The notes under the pieces were generated by a model, which saw only the letters and a list, made by a program, of their open reading frames with translations, ran no database searches and was not told the origin of the DNA. 64,000 nt of DNA from Rhodanobacteraceae bacterium (GTDB lineage Bacteria > Pseudomonadota > Gammaproteobacteria > Xanthomonadales > SZUA-5): contig JADJPR010000020.1 in NCBI GenBank assembly GCA_016713135.1, forward strand, positions 310,001 through 374,000, read 5' to 3'. Made by a program: the position numbers and the translations under genes. Below, piece by piece: positions 16,907 to 24,710 of the stretch (position 1 is its first letter; each line of letters opens with the position of its first letter).

Positions 16907-17317
16907 GTGCCCGACGAACTGATCCGCATCCTGGCGCTGTGCGTGGCGCTGGCAGGTTTCGAGACCCTGCACGGCATCGCCCGCGCGGCGCTGCTGGTGC
17001 CCCGCATCGGCAAGCAGCGCGCGCTGAAGGTCGCCATCGTGACCGGATCGCTGCTGGCCTTCGGCGTCTGCTGGTGGCTGGTGCCGCCGATCGGCTACCG
17101 CAGCGCGCCGCAGCTGCTCGCGCTTGGCCTCACGATCGCCCTGTTCATGGCCAGCTTCGACATCACCCTCGCCCGCTTGCTGCTGCACCGGCCATGGAAG
17201 CGCGTACTCGAGGAATTCGATCCGCGCCGCGGCAATTGCCTGTCGCTCGGGCTGGTGCTGATGGTCACGTTTCCGTATCTGTGCGTCCGGCCAAGGGAGT
17301 GGGCGATTGGCGTCTGA
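16907..17317 (+). CDS. Small integral membrane protein, unrecognised
   Basis: A 136-residue protein with about four hydrophobic segments (IRILALCVALAGF, AIVTGSLLAFGVCWWLVPP, LLALGLTIALFMASF, LSLGLVLMVTFPYLCV). A GTG at 16907 begins VPDELIRILAL, the first plausible start. An alternative TTG lies inside the heptad repeat at 16850 and would add 19 residues encoded partly by repeat DNA. The native start may have been lost to that element. No family is recognised; a palindromic element also abuts its 3' end. Confidence 0.55.
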   Translation: MPDELIRILALCVALAGFETLHGIARAALLVPRIGKQRALKVAIVTGSLLAFGVCWWLVPPIGYRSAPQLLALGLTIALFMASFDITLARLLLHRPWKRVLEEFDPRRGNCLSLGLVLMVTFPYLCVRPREWAIGV

Positions 17318-17334
17318 CGTTCAAAGTCGGACGA

Positions 17335-17401
17335 GTGAAACGTCAAACGTAAAACGTCAATCAGCCGCGCGCCAGTTGACGATTCACGTTTGACGTTTCA
17401 C
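17335..17401. repeat. Palindromic element, TTTGACG word family (26-15-26 architecture)
   Basis: Left arm 17335-17360, 15-base spacer 17361-17375 (TCAGCCGCGCGCCAG) and right arm 17376-17401 ending TTTGACGTTTCAC. The outer 14 bases pair perfectly. It is the cleanest of the three copies. Confidence 0.85.
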
Positions 17402-17444
17402 CCGGCGCACCAGAATCCTGGACCACCACCGCCAGTTCCGGCGC

Positions 17445-17470
17445 AAAAAAAACCGGGCCAAAGCCCGGTT
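17445..17470 (-). terminator. Rho-independent terminator of the beta-repeat protein gene
   Basis: Read on the minus strand: AACCGGGCTTTGGCCCGGTT, a GC-rich hairpin with a four-base-pair-plus stem, followed at once by a run of eight T. It lies about 110 bases past the stop of the gene ending at 17579 and is the clearest intrinsic terminator in the window. Confidence 0.85.
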
Positions 17471-17578
17471 CGAGAGGTCCCATTCGCTGTCACTTGCACC
17501 ATCCCAGGGAGGGGATGTCGGAGTGTGCGCCCTGCGATGAATCGGACTGCAGGGCGCGCAAATAGTTCCTGAACGGAT

Positions 17579-18313
17579 TTACTCGGGGGCGTTGGCGCCC
17601 GAGTAGCGGGTCGCTTGCACGCCCTCGATGGCGCCGACGCGGGCGTTTTCGTGCACGTAGACCTTGGCCTCGTCGTTCTCGATCACCACGCGGCCGCGCA
17701 CTTCGCTGCCCTCGGCAATGATCACCACCGGCGGCTTGGACTTGTTGCCCCAGCTCCAGCCACCCTTGGGCTTGTGCACGATCAGGTCGCCGCCGACCAC
17801 CGTACCATCGAGCAGTTCTGCGCGGCCATTGACCATCTCGACGTTGCCGCCGATGCGCGCGTTCTTGAGGTTCAGACCACCATTGACGGTCTCGACGTTG
17901 GTGGTCACGGTCACCTGGTCCAGCGTGACACGGCCGTTGACAGTCGACACCGATCCGGAGACGGCCGAACCCGCGCCGATGTCGATGCGGCCGTTGACAG
18001 TTTCCACATCGCCGCTGGCCTTCAGTCCGGCGCCAACATCGATGCTGCCGTTGACCGTCTCCAGCGTCACCAGCGTCACATCGTTGCCGACATCGATGCT
18101 GCCGTTGACGGTCGACACCTCGGCGGCCTGCGCGCCGTCCTGAACGTCGATGCTGCCGTTGACGGTTTCGACATCCTTGACCGCGGTGCCGGCGCCGACC
18201 GTCAGCGACTTGTTGACCGAGTCCTCGCTGGTGCCCGGCGCGACGATGGTCGCGGCATGGGCGGCGAAGGACATCGCGACGGCCAGCGCCGCGGTGAGCA
18301 GGTTCTTGTTCAT
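17579..18313 (-). CDS. Exported beta-repeat protein with seven TVNG repeats (DUF4097-like)
   Basis: A 244-residue protein with a signal peptide (MNKNLLTAALAVAMSFAAHA, cleavage near residue 20). From residue 50 on, a unit of 18-19 residues headed by (E/S)TVNG-x-(I/V)-(D/T)-(V/L) occurs seven times. This pattern builds a right-handed beta-solenoid, as in DUF4097/bactofilin-like proteins. The C-terminal part (about 185-235) continues with shorter beta repeats (VVIIAEGSEVRGRVVIEN). It should be periplasmic or envelope-associated. It follows a 48-codon gene by 8 bases and has a strong terminator downstream. The function is unknown; related genes often accompany ECF sigma/anti-sigma systems. Confidence 0.8.
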   Translation of the reverse strand: MNKNLLTAALAVAMSFAAHAATIVAPGTSEDSVNKSLTVGAGTAVKDVETVNGSIDVQDGAQAAEVSTVNGSIDVGNDVTLVTLETVNGSIDVGAGLKASGDVETVNGRIDIGAGSAVSGSVSTVNGRVTLDQVTVTTNVETVNGGLNLKNARIGGNVEMVNGRAELLDGTVVGGDLIVHKPKGGWSWGNKSKPPVVIIAEGSEVRGRVVIENDEAKVYVHENARVGAIEGVQATRYSGANAPE

Positions 18314-18321
18314 GGCATACC

Positions 18322-18468
18322 TCAATGGGAAGGGGGCTTGGGGGTTGGCGCCTGCTCGCGGGCCCAAGCCTGCCAGTCCGGTCGTTCCGGTGGCGAAGGA
18401 TCGTGCTCGCCCAGCGCAGCCAGCGCATGCAGCAGCCGATCGACGAAGCGCTCTTCCATCCTGTCCAT
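18322..18468 (-). CDS. Small acidic/helical protein upstream of the beta-repeat gene
   Basis: A 48-residue protein, MDRMEERFVDRLLHALAALG then a proline-rich tail ending PTPKPPSH. The start is decided by AAGGAG six bases before the ATG at 18468; the preceding ATG at 18471 is too close. It sits 8 bases before the beta-repeat gene on the same strand, so the two are very probably co-transcribed. The family is not recognised. It may be a short regulator or anti-sigma-like helical partner, but that is conjecture. Confidence 0.5.
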   Translation of the reverse strand: MDRMEERFVDRLLHALAALGEHDPSPPERPDWQAWAREQAPTPKPPSH

Positions 18469-18625
18469 CATCAACTCCTTGAGGTTCTCCGTGAGGCCGA
18501 CACTCGGGTCGCGGTGATGCAACCCTATGCCTTGCGTTGGACGCGACGTAAGGGCCGTCGGTTACGGGTACGCGGGTAAACTGATGGCCTATGCCGGGCG
18601 CGCCGCGCTCACCAGGGATTCAGTC

Positions 18626-19126
18626 ATGCACGAGCGCACACCGGAAACAGACCCCAGCCACCTGGTCCTGGTGGCGATCGATCGCCTCGGGGAGGGTCTG
18701 CCGCAGGCGCTGGCACCGCGGGATCCTGCCCTTGCCATGGTCCGCGAGGCCACCCTCGATCTGTATGCCCGCCGCGGCTACCAGCCGCCGTGGATCGGCT
18801 ACCTGGCTTTCATCGATGGCGTGTGTGTAGGCAGTTGCGGATTCGCCGCCCCACCCGCCGACGGGTCCGTCGAAATCGCCTACTTCTGTTTCCCGCATTT
18901 CGAGGGGCGCAGGATCGCCAGCACGATGGCCCGGCGTCTGCTGGACCTGGTGCGGGCAGTCGCCCCGGAAATCCGCCCGATGGCGCACACGCTGCCGCAC
19001 GAAAGCGCCTCCACCCGGATCCTGCGCCGCCTGGGATTCCACCTTGAGGGCACCATCGAACACCCGGAGGATGGCCAGGTGTGGAAGTGGACCTGGCCGA
19101 ACCCTGCAGGAGCGGGTGCAGCATGA
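18626..19126 (+). CDS. GNAT-family N-acetyltransferase (RimJ/RimL-like)
   Basis: A 166-residue acetyl-CoA-dependent acetyltransferase. The fold is visible as an N-terminal segment, IGYLAFIDGVCVGSCGF (strand pair), VEIAYFCFPHFEGRRIASTMARRLLDL (acetyl-CoA-binding segment, with FEGRRIA in place of the usual Q/RxxGxG/A) and ASTRILRRLGFHLEGTIEHPEDG, which is typical of RimJ/RimL-like members. The start at 18626 has AGGGAT upstream. The stop overlaps the ATG of the next gene (ATGA), so the two are translationally coupled. The substrate is unknown. Confidence 0.82.
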   Translation: MHERTPETDPSHLVLVAIDRLGEGLPQALAPRDPALAMVREATLDLYARRGYQPPWIGYLAFIDGVCVGSCGFAAPPADGSVEIAYFCFPHFEGRRIASTMARRLLDLVRAVAPEIRPMAHTLPHESASTRILRRLGFHLEGTIEHPEDGQVWKWTWPNPAGAGAA

Positions 19127-19659
19127 TCGTGGTACTGGGCAACTCGGGCGCCGGCAAGAGCACCCTCGCCCGCTGGCTGGCGCGCGAAATCGGCGCGCCG
19201 GGAGTCCCGGCGCCGCTCCTGGATCTCGACACCATCGCGTGGCTACCGGACCAGATCGCGCAGGCGCGCCCGCAGGCCGAGGCCGCGGCGCTGACGCGCG
19301 AATGGTGCGCATCGCATCCGCGCGGTGTCCTGGAAGGCTGCTACGGCGGTCTTGCGCGCGTGGCCATCGCCGCAGGGGCGTCCCTGATCTGGATGGACGT
19401 GGATGTCGAGCAGTGCCTGGCGCACTGTCGCGCCCGCCCCTTCGAGGCGCACAAATACCCGGATGCGCAGACCCAGCAGGCCTATCTGGGCCAGCTGCTC
19501 GATTGGGTCAGCAGTTACCCCGAACGCGAAGGCGACCTCGGACGCGCCGACCATGCCCGGTGCTATGCCGAGTGCCCGAATCCCAGGATCCAGCTGCGCG
19601 GCGCAGTCGACCTGCAACGGCCACCAGCGGTGTTGCTGGACTGGCTCGCGGCACACTGA
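19123..19659 (+). CDS. P-loop ATPase/kinase of the adenylate-kinase-like type
   Basis: A 178-residue protein beginning MIVVLGNSGAGKSTLARWLA, with Walker A at residues 6-13 (GNSGAGKS). It has LLDLDTIAW in the position of the substrate-binding acidic motif, and LIWMDVDVEQCLAHC as the second core strand. Such proteins are annotated as topology modulators, shikimate-kinase-like or nucleoside-kinase-like. The start overlaps the stop of the GNAT gene by four bases, so the pair is one operon. The substrate cannot be told. Confidence 0.78.
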   Translation: MIVVLGNSGAGKSTLARWLAREIGAPGVPAPLLDLDTIAWLPDQIAQARPQAEAAALTREWCASHPRGVLEGCYGGLARVAIAAGASLIWMDVDVEQCLAHCRARPFEAHKYPDAQTQQAYLGQLLDWVSSYPEREGDLGRADHARCYAECPNPRIQLRGAVDLQRPPAVLLDWLAAH

Positions 19660-19827
19660 CGCCACCCTGTGCGCGCGGACCCGCCATCCTCACGCGTTCT
19701 GCGGAGGCGCGCGCTCAGCCGCGTACCCCGGCCCGCCAGCGCGCGACCAGCACGGCGCGACGTGCGCGGCGACGGTGCCGCAGGTTCGTCCGCTGGCGAG
19801 CGCCGGCACCCGGCGTATTGCTGTGCC

Positions 19828-20724
19828 TCAACCTGCCGATGGTGCGGCGCAGCGGCCCGGAGCGAACAGCAGTTCGCGCAGGAAGGCCTCCACGGCGTCC
19901 ATGTGCTCGACCACCGCGCGGTGGTCGCCGGGCACCGCCAGCAGGTCCACCCGCTCCGGCATCAGCGCTTCGATGCGGCGCGCCATCGTCAGCGCCGGCC
20001 ACATCTCGTCTGCCTCGGAAGCAATGAGCAGCATCCGCGCCTGCGAGCGCTCGGTGGGAATGCGCGCAGCGGCAGCCTCCGGTTGCGCCAGGATGCGCCT
20101 CATCGCCGCGCCGATGTCGCCCTTGACCAGGTCCGGCACGGCCGACCACGGGAAGGGCGCGAAGGGCAGCGGCTGGCCGTCCAGCGACCACGATCCGGTG
20201 GTCATCGCCTCGGTGTGGGCGGGGAACATGGTGTCGGCCGGCGACATCGCGACCACCGCGTCGACGTCCGGGAAATGCGCGGCCAGCGCCAGGCTCATCT
20301 CGGCGCCCTTCGATCCGCCCAGCAGCACCAGGCAGCGGCTGGCCACCTCGGGGCGCGCCATCTCCGCGCGGACCTTGGCCATCAGGGCGCCCAGGTCGAT
20401 GCGGTCGAGCGTCGCCGGGGTGGTCGGCGTGCCGAAGTAGGCGACCGTCAGCAGGTTGAAGCCCAGGTCCAGGAAGCGCTGGCGTTGCGCGTCCCAACGC
20501 GGGTGCTCCCACATGTTGCCGCCCTCGGCACCGCCCAGGGTGACGATCAGCGGCCGGCCCGGCTCCGGCTGCGCGTGGAGCGCCAGGTCGAACTGCCCCT
20601 GGCGTTCGGGCGGGGTCTCGGTATCGAAACTGTAGGTCAGGTACAACACCCAGCCGAGCGCCAGCAGGCACAACCCGGCCAGGCCCGCCAGCCCCCAGGC
20701 CAGCACGCGAATCAGAGTCTTCAT
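19828..20724 (-). CDS. BAAT-type acyl-CoA thioester hydrolase-like alpha/beta hydrolase, membrane-anchored
   Basis: A 298-residue protein. A single N-terminal hydrophobic helix (about 5-32, VLAWGLAGLAGLCLLALGWV) anchors it to the membrane. The rest is an alpha/beta hydrolase: LGGAEGGNMW oxyanion region, the nucleophile Ser in LGGSKGAEMSLALA, and the late His in PGDHRAVVEH. GGSKGAE and the MSPAD segment match the BAAT C-terminal domain of acyl-CoA thioesterases and bile-acid conjugases. It is the third gene of an operon with the XRE regulator (7 bases upstream). A GAGGACACC motif precedes the ATG. The substrate is not evident. Confidence 0.75.
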   Translation of the reverse strand: MKTLIRVLAWGLAGLAGLCLLALGWVLYLTYSFDTETPPERQGQFDLALHAQPEPGRPLIVTLGGAEGGNMWEHPRWDAQRQRFLDLGFNLLTVAYFGTPTTPATLDRIDLGALMAKVRAEMARPEVASRCLVLLGGSKGAEMSLALAAHFPDVDAVVAMSPADTMFPAHTEAMTTGSWSLDGQPLPFAPFPWSAVPDLVKGDIGAAMRRILAQPEAAAARIPTERSQARMLLIASEADEMWPALTMARRIEALMPERVDLLAVPGDHRAVVEHMDAVEAFLRELLFAPGRCAAPSAG

Positions 20725-20731
20725 GGTGTCC

Positions 20732-20962
20732 TCAGTGGTTGGGATTCGGTGGATCGATCCAGAAAAACACATCGTCGACGCGTAGCCCGAACTCGCCGGC
20801 CAGGCGCATCGCGAGTTCCAGCGAAGGCGCGTACTGGCCGGTTTCGAGCGCGATCACGGTCTGGCGCGTGATGCCCACACGCCGTGCCAGCGCCTCCTGC
20901 GACATCTCGCCGTGCTCGAAGCGCAAACGCCGCAAGTGATTGCCGATCTTCGACTTGCTCAC
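20732..20962 (-). CDS. XRE-family helix-turn-helix regulator
   Basis: A compact 76-residue DNA-binding protein: IGNHLRRLRFEHGEMSQEAL, the recognition helix ITRQTVIALETGQYAPS, then SLELAMRLAGEFGLRVDDVFFW. This is the classic Cro/C1-type fold of the short YozG-like regulators usually paired with a membrane protein. Its start overlaps the stop of the upstream membrane-protein gene (ATGA at 20959-20962). It probably represses its own operon through the palindrome upstream of that gene. Confidence 0.9.
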   Translation of the reverse strand: MSKSKIGNHLRRLRFEHGEMSQEALARRVGITRQTVIALETGQYAPSLELAMRLAGEFGLRVDDVFFWIDPPNPNH

Positions 20963-21558
20963 CCTGCGGCCTCATCCACCAGGCTGCGGTAGGCGCGCAG
21001 GCCGAGCGCGCTCTCGACGGCCATGGTCAGGGTCAGCAGCAGGATCAGCAGATGCGCGATGGCGGCGTGCGAAAGCTGCGCCAGGCCGCCGAAGCCCAGC
21101 GCCACGACCAAGCCGGTCAGCAGCAGCAATTCGAAATACCAGGCGCTGCGCCGCGCCTGGTGCGCGATGAGCGCGTCGCGCTCGTCGGCCCGCGGCTCGG
21201 CCTCGCGCACCATCAGATAGGCCACCACGGCCGCTGCCACCAGGGTCCAGCTGTCGATGCCGAGGATGTGCATGGCACGCGTGTGCATGCGCATCTCGAC
21301 GCCGATCAGCGCCATCGACACGCACAGGTGCGCCGCGAGCACGCTGGCGGCACCCAGGCAGACCCACAGCTTGCGCTCCGGCGTACCGGGCGCCAGGTCC
21401 GCCAGCAGATGCCAGCGGCGGCGAATCGCCCAGGCCACCAGCACGATAGCCACGCCGCCGGTCCACGCCACCGGGCGGCTGAGCACCCCCGAGAGCAGCG
21501 CCAGGGCCGCGCCAAACAAGGCAGTGAACACGGTGATCGCCACAATCATGTCATTCAA
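20959..21558 (-). CDS. Integral membrane protein co-transcribed with the XRE regulator
   Basis: A 199-residue protein with about six transmembrane segments in pairs. After the fourth comes the charged loop EAEPRADERDALIAHQARRSAWY, which resembles the DE-RD-x-I-x-x-x-A motif of DUF2178-like membrane proteins that are commonly encoded beside short XRE regulators. It is the first gene of a three-gene operon with the regulator and the BAAT-type hydrolase. The function is unknown; an envelope-stress or antimicrobial-response role has been suggested for such pairs only by context. Confidence 0.75.
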   Translation of the reverse strand: MNDMIVAITVFTALFGAALALLSGVLSRPVAWTGGVAIVLVAWAIRRRWHLLADLAPGTPERKLWVCLGAASVLAAHLCVSMALIGVEMRMHTRAMHILGIDSWTLVAAAVVAYLMVREAEPRADERDALIAHQARRSAWYFELLLLTGLVVALGFGGLAQLSHAAIAHLLILLLTLTMAVESALGLRAYRSLVDEAAG

Positions 21559-21561
21559 ACC

Positions 21562-21574
21562 GGACTATATGTCC
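21562..21574. promoter_or_regulatory. Candidate operator/promoter of the membrane-protein/XRE operon
   Basis: GGACTATATGTCC is an inverted repeat (GGAC/GTCC around an A/T core), 4 bases before the start codon of the first operon gene. It is followed by TGTTTACATTACATGTCA, an A/T-rich island in otherwise GC-rich DNA. Short XRE regulators of this type usually bind such sites at their own promoters. This is inference from symmetry and position. Confidence 0.4.
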
Positions 21575-21659
21575 TGTTTACATTACATGTCACGCGTTCG
21601 GCTTGTCCAGTCGTCCCGCGTGATTGCGGCGCGCGACGCCCGATGACCAGGTCCCACGG

Positions 21660-22010
21660 GCGCGCCCGGCGCGAGGATGGGCGCGCCTGTCATCGCCACC
21701 GGCGCGCCAACAGCGGCGGATGCGCGTGCCCATCGCCGGCACCGGCGTACGTGTATCGCAGGATGCCCGCGCCTATCGCCGGCACAGGCGCAGGTGTATC
21801 GCAGGATGCCCGCGCCCATCGCCGGCACAGGCGCACGTGTATCGCCGGATGCCCGCGGCCATCCCGGGCACAGGCGCAGGTGTATCGCAGGATGCCGATG
21901 CCCATCCCCGGCACAGGCGCAGTCATGTCGCAGGATGCACAGGGCCATCGCGGGTGCAGGTGCGCGCTTGCGGCGGATGCGCGGACGCATCGCCGGGTGT
22001 CGCGGCGCCT
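21660..22010. repeat. Minisatellite of about eight 43-bp units
   Basis: A tandem array of a GC-rich unit with core GGCACAGGCGCAGGTGTATC. The ATCGCC/ATCCCC word that marks each unit occurs at 21692, 21732, 21775, 21818, 21861, 21904, 21947 and 21989. The spacing is therefore 40, then 43 five times over, then 42. Because 43 is not a multiple of three, open frames through the array change frame with every unit and are unlikely to be real genes. It fills most of the gap between the membrane-protein operon and the response-regulator gene. Confidence 0.9.
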
Positions 22011-22032
22011 TCCGGCGCCCGCTGCCGCCGCG

Positions 22033-22494
22033 TTATTCCTTGGCGACGCCCAGCAGCCGGTCCACGCGCGCGAAGACCTCGGGGCGCGAGAAGGGCTTCT
22101 TCATGAAGTCGTCGGCGCCGATCTTCTGCGCCCAGAAGTGCTCGGTGGCCTGCTCGTTGCCGCTCATCATGATGATCGGGATCTCGGCCGTCAGCGGCTC
22201 CCGGCGCAGCGCGCGCAGGGCGGCGAAGCCGTTCATGCCGGGCAGCACGATGTCGAGGAAGATCAGGCGCGGCAGGTTTTCCTTGGCCATCTGGATCCCG
22301 CTTTCGGCATCGAAAGCCTCCAGCGGCTCGTAGCCGTTCTGCTCCAGCATGCGTCGCAGCATGGTCACCACGGTGGTGGAGTCGTCGATGATCAGCACCT
22401 GGGTCCCGCGCTTGACCCGCGGGCGGTTCTTGACGCGACGGTCGTCGGGCGACTTCTTGCCGAACAAGCCACTGAAGAAATCAAACAGGCCCAT
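22033..22494 (-). CDS. Single-domain response regulator (PilG/PilH-like)
   Basis: A 153-residue protein with a short N-terminal extension (MGLFDFFSGLFGKKS) and one receiver domain from about residue 32: VLIIDDST acid pocket, phospho-acceptor Asp in LIFLDIVLPGMNG, the Ser switch in PIIMMSGN and the conserved Lys in DFMKKPFS. There is no output domain. The closest recognisable relatives are the twitching-motility regulators PilG/PilH and CheY-like regulators of type IV pili; no other pil gene is nearby. The ATG at 22494 was chosen because longer frames run into palindromic intergenic DNA. Confidence 0.88.
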   Translation of the reverse strand: MGLFDFFSGLFGKKSPDDRRVKNRPRVKRGTQVLIIDDSTTVVTMLRRMLEQNGYEPLEAFDAESGIQMAKENLPRLIFLDIVLPGMNGFAALRALRREPLTAEIPIIMMSGNEQATEHFWAQKIGADDFMKKPFSRPEVFARVDRLLGVAKE

Positions 22495-22666
22495 GATCAC
22501 CCCTTCCGTTGCCCCGACTACACCGATGCCGCTGCTTCCGGCAGCGCGCGAGCATGGGCGCTCCCCCGCCCGATGCCTGCGAATCCGTTCACAGTCGCGA
22601 TCAAGCGCGACGCACTGCCAAGCGTGAAGCATCCGCCAAATGGGGGGTGGAGCGCCAGCGCTTGGC

Positions 22667-22771
22667 GGGTTCTGGGTTGCGGGTTCTGGGTTGTGGGCTG
22701 CAAGCGCGGCGCGGCCACGGACAAGCGTGCTGTTGCCGCCCACAACCCAGAACCCAGAACCCACAACCCAG
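22667..22771. repeat. Palindromic element, GGGTTGT/GGGTTCT word family
   Basis: Left arm 22667-22698 (GGGTTCTGGGTTGCGGGTTC then TGGGTTGTGGGC), 40-base spacer, right arm 22736-22771 of CCCACAACCCAGAACCC words. The arms pair almost perfectly. It occupies a third of the 339-base gap between the response regulator and pgk; nothing else stands out in that gap. Confidence 0.88.
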
Positions 22772-22833
22772 GAAGTGCCGCCCGCGCCTATCCTAGCCCC
22801 CTCGCCTTCCCACCGCCCCAACGGAGCCCGCCC

Positions 22834-24012
22834 ATGAACTTCCTGCGCATGACCGATCTCGACCTCTCCGGCAAACGCGTGCTGATCCGCGAGGACCTGA
22901 ACGTGCCGGTCAAGGAAGGCCGGATCACCAGCGAGCAGCGCCTGGCTGCCAGCCTGCCTACGATCCGCGCCGCGGCCGCGGCGGGCGGGCGGGTGCTGGT
23001 GATGTCGCACCTCGGGCGGCCGAAGGAAGGCGTGTTCGACGCCGCCTCCTCGCTGGCGCCGGTGGCGGCCTGGCTGTCGCAGCACCTGGGCTTCGAGGTG
23101 CCGCTGGTGCGCGACTGGCTGGACGGCGTCGAGGTGGCGCCGGGCAGCGTGGCGCTGTGCGAGAACGTGCGCTTCAACGTCGGCGAGGAAAAGGACGACG
23201 AAGCGCTGAGCCGGCGCATGGCGGCACTGTGCGATGTGTTCGTGATGGACGCCTTCGGCACCGCGCACCGCGCGCAGGCCTCCACCCACGGGGTGGCCAA
23301 GTACGCGCCGGTGGCTTGCGCGGGCCCACTGCTGGCGGCGGAACTGGACGCGCTGGCCAAGGCGCTGCTGGCGCCGAAGCGCCCGCTGCTGGCGATCGTC
23401 GCCGGCTCCAAGGTGTCGACCAAGCTGGAACTGCTGGGCAACCTGGTCGACAAGGTGGACCAGCTGATCGTCGGCGGCGGCATCGCCAACACCTTCATCG
23501 CCGCGGCCGGCCATGGCGTGGGCAAAGCGCTGCACGAGGCCGACCTGCTGGACGCGGCGCGCGCGATCGTCGCCAAGGCCAGCGCGCGCGGCGCGAGCAT
23601 CCCGCTGCCGCTGGACGTGGTCACCGCACCCGCCTTCGCCGCCGACGCGCCGGCCACCATCGAGGGCATCGCCACGGTCTCCGCCGACGAGATGATCCTC
23701 GACATCGGCCCGCAGACCGCTGCCCACTACGCGCAACTGATCGCCCAGGCCGGCACCGTGGTCTGGAACGGCCCGGTCGGCGTATTCGAGTTCGACGCCT
23801 TCGGCGCAGGCACCCAGGCCATCGCCCAGGCGATCGCGAAGTCCTCCGCCTTCTCCATCGCCGGCGGCGGCGACACCCTCGCGGCCATCGAGAAGTACGG
23901 CGTCGAGGACGACATCGGCTACATCAGCACCGGCGGCGGCGCCTTCCTCGAATTCCTCGAAGGCAAGACCCTGCCCGCGGTGGCCATGCTGCAGGCGCGC
24001 GCCGCTTCGTAA
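22834..24012 (+). CDS. pgk: Phosphoglycerate kinase
   Basis: A 392-residue glycolytic kinase transferring phosphate between 1,3-bisphosphoglycerate and ADP. The motifs are VLIREDLNVPVKEG (signature), MSHLGRPKEG, ENVRFNVGEEKDD, FGTAHRAQAST, IVAGSKVSTKLELL, VVWNGPVGVFEF and the C-terminal nucleotide loop AGGGDTLAA. It is full length for the family. ACGGAG lies 10 bases before the ATG. No gap or fba gene is adjacent; pyk is 8 kb away on the same strand. Confidence 0.97.
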   Translation: MNFLRMTDLDLSGKRVLIREDLNVPVKEGRITSEQRLAASLPTIRAAAAAGGRVLVMSHLGRPKEGVFDAASSLAPVAAWLSQHLGFEVPLVRDWLDGVEVAPGSVALCENVRFNVGEEKDDEALSRRMAALCDVFVMDAFGTAHRAQASTHGVAKYAPVACAGPLLAAELDALAKALLAPKRPLLAIVAGSKVSTKLELLGNLVDKVDQLIVGGGIANTFIAAAGHGVGKALHEADLLDAARAIVAKASARGASIPLPLDVVTAPAFAADAPATIEGIATVSADEMILDIGPQTAAHYAQLIAQAGTVVWNGPVGVFEFDAFGAGTQAIAQAIAKSSAFSIAGGGDTLAAIEKYGVEDDIGYISTGGGAFLEFLEGKTLPAVAMLQARAAS

Positions 24013-24019
24013 GGGACCA

Positions 24020-24204
24020 GTTAAACGCGGAGACGCGGAGGGCGCGGAGAAGAGCGCAGGGCGTTTCTGCCTTGCCTTTCTCTGCGCCTCTGCGCCCTCG
24101 CGTCGGGGCGCCAGGCTGGCACATGCGCCAGCCCGGAGGCGCAGCCACCAGCGCCCCACAGACCAACTGCTTCTCTCCGCGCCCTCCGCGTCTCCGCGTT
24201 TAAC
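24020..24204. repeat. Palindromic element, GCGGAGA word family, 31-bp perfect inverted repeat
   Basis: Left arm 24020-24050 (starts GTTAAACGCGGAGACGCGG) and right arm 24174-24204 are exact reverse complements over 31 bases, with a 123-base spacer. A partial extra copy of the right arm at 24226-24238 overlaps the stop codon of the next gene. Confidence 0.92.
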
Positions 24205-24234
24205 CGTTCCCGGTCGAAGCAGGCGTCTCCGCGT

Positions 24235-24612
24235 TTAACCGGTGCCGGCCGAAGCGGGCGGCTCGGGGCGCAGCCACAGCCAGACGGAGACGCAGGCCAT
24301 GATCGCGGTGCCGAGAGCCGCCATCCACCAGCGCGGGGAGGTCAGGAAGAAGATCGCGCTGCACGCGAGCATGGTCAGCGTCGACACCCACTTGGAGCGG
24401 CGGCTGACGGCGCCATAGGCCTGCCAGTCGCGCACCATCGGCCCGAACAGGGGGTGGTCGTGCAGCCAGCGGTGCAGCCGCGCCGAGCCCCGCGCCGCCG
24501 CCCAGGCCGCGACCAGCACGAAGGGCGTCGTCGGCAATCCGGGCACGAAAATGCCGATGAACCCGAGCCCGAGGCAGAGGTAGGCGAGGGCGAGGTAGAG
24601 GGCGCGACTCAT
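24235..24612 (-). CDS. DUF454 (YbaN-like) inner-membrane protein
   Basis: A 125-residue protein with three or four hydrophobic segments. LCLGLGFIGIFVPGLPTTPFVLVAAWAAARGS is the signature of the YbaN/DUF454 family, followed by HRWLHDHPLFGPMVRDWQ. The function of the family is unknown. The last codons and the TAA at 24235-24237 lie in a stray copy of the GCGGAGA-type arm (GCGTTTAACC), so the present C-terminus is probably partly repeat-derived. Palindromic elements flank the gene on both sides. Confidence 0.85.
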   Translation of the reverse strand: MSRALYLALAYLCLGLGFIGIFVPGLPTTPFVLVAAWAAARGSARLHRWLHDHPLFGPMVRDWQAYGAVSRRSKWVSTLTMLACSAIFFLTSPRWWMAALGTAIMACVSVWLWLRPEPPASAGTG

Positions 24613-24620
24613 TGGAGCGG

Positions 24621-24706
24621 GTGTTGGTATGGGTTCTTGGTGTTGGAAAGAGCCACGGTCCGGCAGGGCGCTGCTTCAACCAACACCAACACCAGAAACC
24701 AACACC
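24621..24706. repeat. Palindromic element, GTTGGTG word family
   Basis: Left arm 24621-24646 (GTGTTGGTATGGGTTCTTGG then TGTTGG), right arm 24680-24706 of CCAACACC words. It lies between the YbaN-like gene and hutU. Confidence 0.8.
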
Positions 24707-24710
24707 GGCC

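Noticed and set aside
21660..22010. CRISPR array
   Set aside because: Units are contiguous with no unique spacers, and no cas gene is present.
21583..22106. Open frames reading through the 43-bp minisatellite as repeat proteins
   Set aside because: The unit length shifts the frame every copy, both strands are open, and there is no SD or start context.
22033..24159. Minus-strand frame extending the response regulator across pgk
   Set aside because: The receiver domain has its own ATG at 22494; the extension is antisense to pgk and crosses a palindromic element.
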